Assembly (NCBI GenBank): GCA_033763845.1
Contig: JANRJR010000070.1
Span: forward strand, 1 to 64,000
DNA: 64,000 nucleotides
Direction: 5' to 3'
Origin: DASZBR01 sp033763845
GTDB lineage: Bacteria > Pseudomonadota > Gammaproteobacteria > DASZBR01
The notes under the pieces were generated by a model, which did no database searches, had not been told where the DNA came from, and was given only the letters and a program-made list of their open reading frames with translations. Shown here in pieces: positions 27,180-35,075 of this stretch (positions are counted from its first letter, which is position 1; every line of letters starts with the position of its first letter). The position numbers and the translations under genes were made by a program.

Positions 27180-27683
27180 ATGAATGAGAGATTTTCAAAT
27201 TTTTTCAAATATGCCCTATTAGTTTTTAGCGAATATAAAAAAATAACAAACCCAGAGTCTAATTTGGGTCAGATAAAGATAGTTGACAGTCATATTTGTG
27301 AAAATACAGATCAAACCCTTTTCACTATCCAATTGTTTGGAAAAAACGTATTTCCCATATTGAGCGCGAAAGAACTTGCTGAAGATGAGGATATTCTCAT
27401 GCGTTTTTCAAAGGCGGACTTAAAAAAAATTGTGGAATCGGCGAAAAATGACGAAACCAAGCTGAGCAAATTGAATGAAAAAACTATAGATGCTGTAATT
27501 TTTGATCCGTCGACAAAAAAACGTTTTTATTCATTTGCCATCAAAAAAGGAAATATCGTTGAGACAAAGCGGTTTTCAGCACAGGAAATTTATTCAAACA
27601 AAGAATTTTTATTGAATATGGATAAATATTCAATAGCAGACGTTTCTTATGAAGCTGGCAAAGAAAATCAAAGCGGTAGCTAA
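27180..27683 (+). CDS. Hypothetical protein
   Basis: A 167-residue soluble protein with AAGGAT upstream. Beta/alpha mixed (IKIVDSHICENTDQTLFTIQ, VETKRFSAQEIYSNKEFLLN). No signal peptide, no recognised family. It lies alone between the divergent VUT gene and the convergent TraF-like gene. Confidence 0.6.
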   Translation: MNERFSNFFKYALLVFSEYKKITNPESNLGQIKIVDSHICENTDQTLFTIQLFGKNVFPILSAKELAEDEDILMRFSKADLKKIVESAKNDETKLSKLNEKTIDAVIFDPSTKKRFYSFAIKKGNIVETKRFSAQEIYSNKEFLLNMDKYSIADVSYEAGKENQSGS

Positions 27684-27701
27684 TAAAAGATACACAGCGT
27701 T

Positions 27702-28217
27702 TTATTTGTCTAAAGAAAACCCACGCCAATATTGCACCTTATAAAGCAGATATTTTTTATCAACCATTCCCCAATACCGTGAATCCCAACTATCTGGGGA
27801 ACTAACCCCTATCAGCCAGTATTTATTAATATTTTTATAAATCCCTCGCGAAAACTTTGCTAACTTACGCCCCTCACTATCAAAATTTTTAGTACCATAG
27901 GGCAAAATTTTATCATTCACGATGATTTCATCATCTTTTAGAATAACAATATCTCCAGGCATGGCAATAATTGTTTTAATCAGTGGCGCCGTTTCACCAC
28001 ATCGAATACCTGGCAACAGATAAGCACGCTTTAAACCTATCTGCTGAATTTTAGATGGCAAACAGACCGCAACAATATCACCTCTTTGAAATTGAACATT
28101 TCTTTTAATTTTATAAATACCTAATGGCTCGCTAGGTGACACATTTATAATGTAACTCTGAGATATGTAATCCAGAACAATAAAAAATAATATCGTTATG
28201 ATTATTTTTGCTTTCAT
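27702..28217 (-). CDS. traF: TraF-like conjugal signal peptidase (S26)
   Basis: From ATG 28217 the product is 171 residues. An N-terminal membrane helix is followed by NVSPSEPLGIYKI (catalytic Ser) and KTIIAMPGDIV (catalytic Lys), the S26 dyad as in plasmid TraF. The C-terminal DSWDSRYWGMV corresponds to the DSRYFG box of signal peptidase I. TraF processes the pilin precursor during mating-pair assembly. A TTG start at 28232 is the alternative. No pilin gene is found in the window. Confidence 0.83.
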   Translation of the reverse strand: MKAKIIITILFFIVLDYISQSYIINVSPSEPLGIYKIKRNVQFQRGDIVAVCLPSKIQQIGLKRAYLLPGIRCGETAPLIKTIIAMPGDIVILKDDEIIVNDKILPYGTKNFDSEGRKLAKFSRGIYKNINKYWLIGVSSPDSWDSRYWGMVDKKYLLYKVQYWRGFSLDK

Positions 28218-28416
28218 GCTTAATTCACTCAATAAACAATCTTATGATCAGCATACCAAAACAGAGCCCATTAGAGAGGGAGCATTAGGCTCAAAACAGA
28301 ATTTTTACCCAATTGGCTCCGTCTAAACCACACAATTCCATAATCGAGCTCCTTTCTATACGTTAATATTGAAATAATCGGACTGGCTTGTATAAGTGAA
28401 TGGAGAATTCAAACAT

Positions 28417-28755
28417 CTAGCAACTTGAGCAAGTTTTTCCAAGATTTTTTAGATCAGAGGAGAAAGGTTTATCCTTTTGATTCATCTCGGCGAAAAATGA
28501 AAGAGTTTTCTTTGCCCAATCAGGAAGATCATTGCTGATATGATAATACATCCAAGTACCTCTGCGAGTGGCTGTCACGACTTTATACTTTCGCAGCAAA
28601 GCTAAATGCCTAGATATTTTTGGCTGTATCATTTTTAAAGCGTCAATAAGGTCACAAACACACAGCTCTCCTTTTTCCTGAAGCAAAAAAAGGCATCGCA
28701 AACGCGTTTCATCTGACAACAATGTAAAAAAAATTTCTGGTTTAATCATGCGCAA
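28417..28755 (-). CDS. arsR: ArsR family arsenic-responsive repressor
   Basis: A 112-residue winged-helix protein: DETRLRCLFLLQEKGELCVCDLI carries the metal-sensing CVC pair (Cys32, Cys34) in the recognition-helix region, the As(III) site of classical ArsR; PKISRHLALLRKYKVVTATRRGTWMYYHI is the DNA-binding helix and wing. An extra CSSC at the C-terminus could bind metal too. It is the last gene of the arsM-arsC-arsR set, so an operator upstream of arsM is expected. Confidence 0.93.
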   Translation of the reverse strand: MRMIKPEIFFTLLSDETRLRCLFLLQEKGELCVCDLIDALKMIQPKISRHLALLRKYKVVTATRRGTWMYYHISNDLPDWAKKTLSFFAEMNQKDKPFSSDLKNLGKTCSSC

Positions 28756-28814
28756 ATTTATAACACCTTTTAGTTTTGATTTATAGTTTTAGAAAGATCG
28801 TGCCCCCACGCTTT

Positions 28815-29255
28815 CTAAAGTTTCGGTGTCCATTTCTTCGTAGGCTTGAACTCATCAATTATTGTTGCAATACGCTTACCTATTTCATCTCGCACTTTAC
28901 TAAATGCCTTCATGATTTGATCTTCGTCTCCAACAGCTTTCGCCGGATCTTCAAATGGATAATGTCTTTTTTGCTTATTGGGAGGAAGAACCGGACAATG
29001 CTCATCTGCGTGACCACACAATGTGATTACAAGATCTGCCCACTCTAGCATCTCTTTAGTAAGAACCTTAGATTGTTGTTCTGAAATATCAATTCCAATT
29101 TCTTTCATAGTTTGAACTGCACGTGGATTAACACCGTGTGCTACTAATCCTGCGGATTTAACTTCACAAAATCCCTCACCAAATCGTTTCGCATAACCTT
29201 CGGCAATTTGAGAACGACACGCATTGCCCGTACAAACAAATAAAATTTTCATCAC
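28815..29255 (-). CDS. arsC: Thioredoxin-dependent arsenate reductase ArsC
   Basis: A 146-residue low-molecular-weight phosphatase-fold protein. Cys8 of CTGNACRS, Cys80 and Cys87 (LCGHADEHCP) form the three-cysteine relay of the thioredoxin-type ArsC family, which reduces As(V) to As(III). Asp103-Pro104 region (FEDPAKA) is also conserved. A start at the second Met is equally possible. Confidence 0.93.
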   Translation of the reverse strand: MMKILFVCTGNACRSQIAEGYAKRFGEGFCEVKSAGLVAHGVNPRAVQTMKEIGIDISEQQSKVLTKEMLEWADLVITLCGHADEHCPVLPPNKQKRHYPFEDPAKAVGDEDQIMKAFSKVRDEIGKRIATIIDEFKPTKKWTPKL

Positions 29256-29295
29256 GGAACCTCTCTGTTAATTCATTGTCGTCTTAATAAAAATA

Positions 29296-29345
29296 CTCCC
29301 AACAAATAAAACTATTCAATCATTGAATCTTTCATCTGCTGGGAG
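29296..29345 (-). terminator. Possible terminator after arsM
   Basis: On the minus strand CTCCCA (29345-29340) pairs with TGGGAG (29301-29296), enclosing an inner ATTCAAT-G-ATTGAAT hairpin, and is followed by TATTTTTATT. It sits between the arsM stop and arsC, so it may attenuate the operon rather than end it. Confidence 0.35.
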
Positions 29346-29362
29346 AAAAACTTATCAATTAC

Positions 29363-30325
29363 TTATTTTTTTGTTGGGCAACATCCTGAACTAGGATTAC
29401 AAATAGATGAATCTTGACCTTGCATAGCAGATGTTTGTGACTTATTACTAGAATCATAAAATCCTCGACCCAAAGTAGGTGAAGCCGCACCCTTTTCAGC
29501 AACTTGCTTTAATTCTAAAGTGGGTCGATAAGCTTCAATGACTGCAGAGGCAACATAATTTTCCACACCGCTCGTCGACCAGTCTTTGATAAATGAACGA
29601 CTCTCCTCTTTCACATCAATTTTAATATTCTCTAACCCTGCATCTTTTAACGCTTGCTTCAGTTCTTCAATGGGAGTTGCTCCTGCCATACATCCATTAT
29701 AAAGAGCTAAATCCCTTTTAATATTTTCAGGCAAAGGGCTCGTCGCTACAAGATCGGAAATAATTAAACGTCCACCCGGTTTTAAAACTCGAGCTGCTTC
29801 TTTAAAAACTTGAGGTTTGTCTGTAGAGAGATTTATTACACAATTTGAAATAATAACGTCAACACTACTATTCTCTACTGGTAAATGTTCAATTTCTCCT
29901 AAACGAAACTCAACATTCTTATATCCACCTTTCTGTGCATTTAAACGTGCTTTGCTGAGCATCTCAGGAGTCATATCAACTCCAATCACTTTACCTGTTC
30001 CTTTTAGTTGCCGAGCGGCTAAAAAACAATCAAAGCCACCACCACTACCTAAATCAAGCACAGTTTCACCTGCTTTTAATCCCGCAATAGCAGTAGGATT
30101 ACCACACCCCAATCCCATATTGGCACCATCAGGAACTGCTGAGATTTCGTTTTCTGAATATCCCAGCTGCGCCGAATAAGCAGCGCCTTTATTTGGCCCA
30201 GTACCACAACAACTTTTTTCCACACCGCAACTATCACCTGCAGTATCGGCAACTGCTACTTTGGCATAAGCCTCACGAACACTGCTTTTGATCTCCACAT
30301 CTTTCTGTAAATCTGTCGCTTGCAT
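29363..30325 (-). CDS. arsM: Arsenite methyltransferase ArsM
   Basis: From ATG 30325 (GAGGGG seven bases upstream) the product is 320 residues. The SAM-binding core is VLDLGSGGGFDCFLA with VDMTPEMLSKAR; the cysteine set for As(III) includes DSCGVEKSCCG near the N-terminus, GLGCGNP, ISNCVINL and YNGCMAG, with a Cys-rich tail (CNPSSGCCPTKK). ArsM methylates As(III) to methylarsenicals. The frame extends upstream in phase to 30469, adding 48 residues of unrelated sequence that also has its own GGAG site; I favour the shorter start. Confidence 0.88.
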   Translation of the reverse strand: MQATDLQKDVEIKSSVREAYAKVAVADTAGDSCGVEKSCCGTGPNKGAAYSAQLGYSENEISAVPDGANMGLGCGNPTAIAGLKAGETVLDLGSGGGFDCFLAARQLKGTGKVIGVDMTPEMLSKARLNAQKGGYKNVEFRLGEIEHLPVENSSVDVIISNCVINLSTDKPQVFKEAARVLKPGGRLIISDLVATSPLPENIKRDLALYNGCMAGATPIEELKQALKDAGLENIKIDVKEESRSFIKDWSTSGVENYVASAVIEAYRPTLELKQVAEKGAASPTLGRGFYDSSNKSQTSAMQGQDSSICNPSSGCCPTKK

Positions 30326-30523
30326 AATCTGACCCCTCATAAAATTAAATTGCATTTCAGCAGAAACTTGGGGAAATGTTCGATTTGAGTACATTCTGAA
30401 CAGCATGTTTTGTTGAACTAAATATTTCGGTGTTAATGCTCGAAAGAATTCCCTCATAACAGTCTCCATTGAATTCTAGGCGGCTCAAAATTGAAACTAA
30501 CCTACAATTTTGAGATTAAAATC

Positions 30524-30563
30524 ATTATATATGAGAAATCATATATATGTAAAGTCATATATA
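30524..30563 (-). promoter_or_regulatory. arsM promoter with overlapping palindromic operator
   Basis: On the minus strand TTTACA (30553-30548) and TATAAT (30529-30524) are 18 bases apart. Over the spacer and -10 lies a perfect inverted repeat TATATATGA-GAAA-TCATATATA (30526-30547), and a third TCATATATA is at 30555-30563. This is where an ArsR dimer would block RNA polymerase. The ArsR encoded by the last gene is the obvious candidate. The sense of the 306 bases up to 30775 otherwise shows nothing. Confidence 0.65.
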
Positions 30564-30775
30564 AATTTCGTGTCCGCCCGGGGGTCAGTAAGCTTTGTGT
30601 TTAGCCAGAATTATTCAGCTTGTAAGAAAAACATTAATTCAATACAAAAACGTAAATTTTCATATTAAAGTGTCATTAAAAAACTATCATGACAACTTCT
30701 TATACTAAAATCAGTTGCAAATACACCACCATTTAATTCTAATAGTATTTTTTCAGGTATTACGAGGATAATAAA

Positions 30776-32548
30776 ATGATTTCAATACTCACAACTGGTT
30801 TAGTCACAATTATAGGCATTTTTTACTGCATGCTTATTCTCAGATCCGATTTTAGCTTGAGTGAAACAATCTGGTTAAGACATGCTACAAAAATCATTGC
30901 CATTCTCTCTGGATTAACTTGTCTCTGGTTCATGCTTCGAACACTCATCGATACCAAATACCTTGCGATTCAGGACGGCATTTACGGTTTTAATTTTCTG
31001 CACCTTTTATCTTGTAAATTAAAGCAAAGCATTTCTTCAACAATCCCATTTTTTCTAATGGCGATATTTTCAGGCATTTGCGGTCAACTACTGAAGTTAA
31101 AAAAAGGTATGCCCAGCAGAAAAACTAGCGGTAATTTTGGATCTGCTAATTGGGCAGATACATCAGATTTAACTGCATTGGGAGCTTACTCATCAGAAAC
31201 AGGGCTTTTTATTGGTTCTGACGATAAAGGTCGAAGCTTATACTTACCACTTTGCAACAAATTAACCATTTCACCACCAGGTGGAGGCAAAACAACCTCA
31301 TCGACCATCCCTGCACTTTTATCACACCACGGTCCCGTATTTGTTTTTGATATTAAAGGAGAACTGTGGGCAACAACAGCTAGATATCGTGCTGAAGTGT
31401 TAGGAAGACACGTTATTGTCATTGATCCTTACGGGGTTACAGCAAGCAAAGATTTTATTGAAGGTAAATCTGAAACGTTACGTAAAAAATATCACTTTAA
31501 CCCGTTCGATTGGGTGCCAGAATTTCAGGGCGATAGAGATAGAATGATTAATGCGTTTGCCTCGTCTTTCATCATTAATGAAGGTGGTTACTCTACTCAC
31601 TTTGATGAAAACGCTAAAATCTTAATCCGTGGATATATTGATTTTATTGTGAGCTCTAAACCAAAAGAAGAACGTACGCTTTCAACACTATACGGTTTAA
31701 TGTCTGAAGATGTGACATCAGCAACTAATACTTTCAATCAAATGCTCACCAGCAGTGGGCGAGCTGAAGCGGCTGCTAATCAAATTAGTCGCGTAGGGAA
31801 TGACGAAAAAGGCAGCATTCTTTCTACCAGTTATCGCCAAATCGATTGGATGAGTGATTACAATATCCAAGCAACGCTATCTCACAGCAATTTTGATTTA
31901 CGTGATTTCTTAGCGGGTAATATGGATATTTATATCGTCTTACCTGAGGATCAAATCAAAGAACATAGCCGCTTAGTAAGAATGATGCTTTCTTTATTAA
32001 TGAGTCTTATTGTGCAAGCAAATCCCAGTGAATTACCTAAGCAAAAAATATTGTTCTTATTGGATGAATTAGCTCAGCTAGGATACTGCCCCGATGTTGA
32101 ACAATGTATTGAAGTATTACGTTCTCGTGGTGTCGTCATATGGACCGTTTTCCAATCCCTGAATCAGATTGAATTATTTAAAAAACCTGATTTATTTAAA
32201 GGCGCCCCTTTAAAACAAATTTTTACAACTGATGACACTAAAACCATGCAATGGATTCAAGCCATTGGTGGCAAAAAAACTGTTGTCACTCAAACGGTTT
32301 CTACCAACAAAGGAACTTCGAAACAAAGTAATAAAATTATCGCTGGAGGAACATCCTCTCAAGGAGAAAGTGAAAGCGCACATGAAACGGGTGTTGATTT
32401 AATCCCCTTAAATGAAATTCGGGAATTACCCCGCGATGAACAATTTATTTTTCTGCATGGTGCAAAACCGATTCGATGCAAAAAAGTGCGCTATTTCGAA
32501 TCCGAAGAATTCAAAGGTAAGTATGACAAAAACCCTCTTGAAAAATAA
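30776..32548 (+). CDS. traG: Type IV coupling protein (VirD4/TraG family)
   Basis: A 590-residue protein with two or three N-terminal membrane segments and a hexameric ATPase domain. Walker A is SPPGGGKTTS (167-175); Walker B LFLLDELAQLG (near 425); in between VFDIKGELW and the NPFDW motif typical of VirD4/TraG. It couples the relaxase-DNA complex to the type IV secretion channel. Start has GAGGATAATAAA upstream. The channel genes themselves are not in the window. Confidence 0.92.
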   Translation: MISILTTGLVTIIGIFYCMLILRSDFSLSETIWLRHATKIIAILSGLTCLWFMLRTLIDTKYLAIQDGIYGFNFLHLLSCKLKQSISSTIPFFLMAIFSGICGQLLKLKKGMPSRKTSGNFGSANWADTSDLTALGAYSSETGLFIGSDDKGRSLYLPLCNKLTISPPGGGKTTSSTIPALLSHHGPVFVFDIKGELWATTARYRAEVLGRHVIVIDPYGVTASKDFIEGKSETLRKKYHFNPFDWVPEFQGDRDRMINAFASSFIINEGGYSTHFDENAKILIRGYIDFIVSSKPKEERTLSTLYGLMSEDVTSATNTFNQMLTSSGRAEAAANQISRVGNDEKGSILSTSYRQIDWMSDYNIQATLSHSNFDLRDFLAGNMDIYIVLPEDQIKEHSRLVRMMLSLLMSLIVQANPSELPKQKILFLLDELAQLGYCPDVEQCIEVLRSRGVVIWTVFQSLNQIELFKKPDLFKGAPLKQIFTTDDTKTMQWIQAIGGKKTVVTQTVSTNKGTSKQSNKIIAGGTSSQGESESAHETGVDLIPLNEIRELPRDEQFIFLHGAKPIRCKKVRYFESEEFKGKYDKNPLEK

Positions 32549-32574
32549 GAATTCAGATACAGATAGAACCTGCT

Positions 32575-32931
32575 TCACAAAGATAAAACTTGTCTGAGTG
32601 CATCATCTAACATATGAAGGTCAGCAGGAGATAACGCACCTGCTGGAAAAGTGTGCGGAGTTTGAATCGAATTAGGAGTAAGTAAACGACTTTTATCCAC
32701 TGTTCTAATCTGATCGCAAACGGCGACAGCGTTTATTCCCAAACTATTAACGGGAACTACGATAGGCGGATTTACATTTTTAGTAACACTTGATAAGGGG
32801 ACAACTACCACCGTACGCCTTGCCTTATTTATAGGTGTCGCACTCACTATTACACATGGACGTATTTTTTTTATTTCCGAACCAATTGTTGGCTCAAGAT
32901 TAACCAAATAAATATCACCCCTCTTCATCAT
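32575..32931 (-). CDS. mazF: MazF/PemK-type endoribonuclease toxin
   Basis: A 118-residue toxin. RGDIYLVNLEPTIGSEIKKIRPCVIVS (with the conserved RP) and QIRTVDKSRL are the MazF/PemK hallmarks; such enzymes cut mRNA at short sites. It overlaps its antitoxin gene by 17 bases and is convergent with the coupling-protein gene. As a stabiliser of mobile DNA it fits the context. Confidence 0.9.
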   Translation of the reverse strand: MMKRGDIYLVNLEPTIGSEIKKIRPCVIVSATPINKARRTVVVVPLSSVTKNVNPPIVVPVNSLGINAVAVCDQIRTVDKSRLLTPNSIQTPHTFPAGALSPADLHMLDDALRQVLSL

Positions 32932-33148
32932 TTAGCCCATCCTTCAGTGTCACGTCCCATTCATCCATTTCCTTGTTCAAGGCCACATCTTTTTCTACGG
33001 CAAGTGCGCACTTGTATAAAGCTTCTTCTCGCCTTTCTATCTCTTCTTCTATTAAATGAGAAATCACCTTGCTACGCTGACGCTCTGGCACATAGTGCCT
33101 AAATTTCTCTGCTAAAGCATTCGGCACTGAAATAAGTAATCGTTCCAT
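32915..33148 (-). CDS. mazE: MazE-like antitoxin (ribbon-helix-helix type)
   Basis: A 77-residue protein. MERLLISVPNALAEKFRHYV and RSKVISHLIEEEIERREE fit the ribbon-helix-helix strand and helices of MazE-like antitoxins of this group; the acidic C-terminal half (EMDEWDVTLKDGLNDEEG) would bind the toxin. Upstream of mazF, overlapping it. Confidence 0.8.
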   Translation of the reverse strand: MERLLISVPNALAEKFRHYVPERQRSKVISHLIEEEIERREEALYKCALAVEKDVALNKEMDEWDVTLKDGLNDEEG

Positions 33149-33177
33149 ATCTTGCCCCCCTCTAGGACTTAAGCAAA

Positions 33178-33221
33178 ATTATACTACACTGTATATAGAT
33201 GATCAATATATATAATATACA
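33178..33221 (-). promoter_or_regulatory. mazEF promoter with inverted repeat
   Basis: On the minus strand TTGATC (33206-33201) and TATAAT (33183-33178) are 17 bases apart, 30 bases before the antitoxin ATG. TGTATAT (33190-33196) and ATATACA (33215-33221) form an inverted repeat across it, the likely autoregulatory operator for the antitoxin or complex. Confidence 0.6.
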
Positions 33222-33327
33222 TTTCCGACTCTTCCCTGCCACGATGAAGCCGTTAACTAGGCCGATATCCGCATGTGCTATACTATTTATGGTTAAAAAT
33301 AAAGAAGTATCCTAGAGGGTAAAAATT

Positions 33328-34320
33328 ATGGACGTCAAACAAGAAGTTATCCCTGAAAGCTTTGGTTTTTTCGGCGTTACTACCCATGCTCAAAAAAAGG
33401 CTGTTAAAAGATTATTTCCCCTACTCAAAGAGATTCAAAATAATAACGAAAAATTTTGCCGTCTAGTTCTCTTGTGGAATGAACTTTCAAAGAGAAAATA
33501 TGAATCTGAAAGAAAATATGAGCTCCTCTATAAAATTATATGTTTTACAAACCTCATTTTAAGTTTAACGCCCTCTTTAGAACAAGAGGATGAAGCCAGC
33601 TTAATTAAAGACTGCGACGATAATACCGCAATGAATACACTTAAACCTAAACAACAATTTGCTGTTTTTATCACCATTAGGAATATTGCTGCACATTGGG
33701 CTCATATTTTTTATGAACCCGATATCGCAGATTTTGTTGAGGAATTTTTAAAGATAGCTGAAAAAGGCATTTGCTGTCCTAACTTTATATTAAAACTTCA
33801 ACAAATTGGTGATGAATCTACCGCAAGCTCCGGCCCGGAGGGATTACCCACTTATTTGAAAGCAGGTACTCCCGAAGAAATAAAGGGAAAAATAAACAAG
33901 TTATTTTGCCAAACCGCCTACTTCCTTAAGAAGGCAGAGTTCTTTCTCGAAGCTAATGATCTTCACAGCGCTTGTTTTGCTCTTATTGCAGCTGGAAATT
34001 GCGGCAGGGATTTTAATCGCTCAAAAATGAACCCTAAGACAAAGGGATCCATTATGGCGAGGCTGAATGCAATCAGAAATGAAATAGCCCATATTTATGA
34101 AAATGAAAGTTTTGAACAAGAAGCGTATAATGCTGTTACACGAAGCAGAAATGAGGTGAGAATTATATTAGATACGTTAAAAGATGAAGCCGCTAACTTG
34201 GCTTTAGAATATGACATTGATACCTACTTTAATAGTACAGAACAACTGATGGATGGAAGTGATTCATCTCCAAGACCTTATGAAGCGGAAAGATTAAATA
34301 TATTCGAGGGTAAGCTATGA
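33328..34320 (+). CDS. Tandem HEPN-like protein
   Basis: A 330-residue helical protein with GAGGG upstream. Two segments each carry the HEPN RNase motif Rx4H: R118-N-I-A-A-H123 and R250-N-E-I-A-H255. Both have the polar Asn right after the Arg as in active HEPN ribonucleases. Each motif lies near the end of a helical block, so the protein may be two HEPN domains fused. It overlaps the next gene by four bases. HEPN proteins are toxins of TA systems or defence nucleases; no known family name could be given. Confidence 0.6.
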   Translation: MDVKQEVIPESFGFFGVTTHAQKKAVKRLFPLLKEIQNNNEKFCRLVLLWNELSKRKYESERKYELLYKIICFTNLILSLTPSLEQEDEASLIKDCDDNTAMNTLKPKQQFAVFITIRNIAAHWAHIFYEPDIADFVEEFLKIAEKGICCPNFILKLQQIGDESTASSGPEGLPTYLKAGTPEEIKGKINKLFCQTAYFLKKAEFFLEANDLHSACFALIAAGNCGRDFNRSKMNPKTKGSIMARLNAIRNEIAHIYENESFEQEAYNAVTRSRNEVRIILDTLKDEAANLALEYDIDTYFNSTEQLMDGSDSSPRPYEAERLNIFEGKL

Positions 34321-35003
34321 ATGAAGAAATAAACAATATTAGAGATTTTATTAAACATCTTTGCCAAGAAGAGGTTGTTTCATTTTTAGAAAAAACATCA
34401 TTGGAAAAAGCCGGTGGCAAAATTTTCCTTGTATTTCCTCAATTATCTTACCGACAAAAAGATTTACATTTTTATGTGGAAGATAGTAAAAAATTAAGCC
34501 TTCTTGAAGGAGCCGAGGTGACATGTACCATACAAGACAAGCTTGGTTACGATTTCACTTCAGATGATATTGGTAATAAAATTGAAGTAACTTTCCAAAG
34601 CAGACTTAGAAAAGATGGAGACAAAACAGCATTCCTTGATCGCGTTCCTTTAACCGTCCAAGCACTTAAGGACAAAAGTATTGAGCAATTTCTTGCCCGC
34701 AACTACCCATACACCCTTTCTGCAGTACAACCAAGAACTACAGAAAGAAAAAACAGTGATGAAGAAAACGTAGAGCAAACTGAAAAATTCGCGGCTTTGC
34801 GCCACGATTTGCAGAAAGCTGCTGAAACTGGGATAGAGGCTTTACAAAAGATTAATCAAAAATGTCGCTCAGAAAACCCCAGGGAGCGTCAGTTTAGTCA
34901 GACTGAAATCGTAGCCCTTAAGGAATCTTTAAACGATGCTTTAAAACTATTAGAGGGTATTTCTACGCCTTCTTCACAGCTGAATTCTACAAAGAGAAAA
35001 TAA
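34317..35003 (+). CDS. Partner of the HEPN-like gene, unknown
   Basis: A 228-residue protein translationally coupled to the HEPN-like gene (four-base overlap). Residues 1-125 look like a mixed alpha/beta domain (GGKIFLVFPQLSYRQKDLHFYVEDS, KIEVTFQSRLRK); the rest is helical and charged (ETGIEALQKINQKCRSENPRERQ). No known domain. It could be an antitoxin, a sensor or an RNA-binding partner; nothing in sequence decides. Confidence 0.5.
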   Translation: MNEEINNIRDFIKHLCQEEVVSFLEKTSLEKAGGKIFLVFPQLSYRQKDLHFYVEDSKKLSLLEGAEVTCTIQDKLGYDFTSDDIGNKIEVTFQSRLRKDGDKTAFLDRVPLTVQALKDKSIEQFLARNYPYTLSAVQPRTTERKNSDEENVEQTEKFAALRHDLQKAAETGIEALQKINQKCRSENPRERQFSQTEIVALKESLNDALKLLEGISTPSSQLNSTKRK

Positions 35004-35075
35004 ATATTTTTCTAGCTATTTTTTACTTCCTCTAGTATGGCAGAATAAATTGTTATCATTTGATTAGCACGTGCA

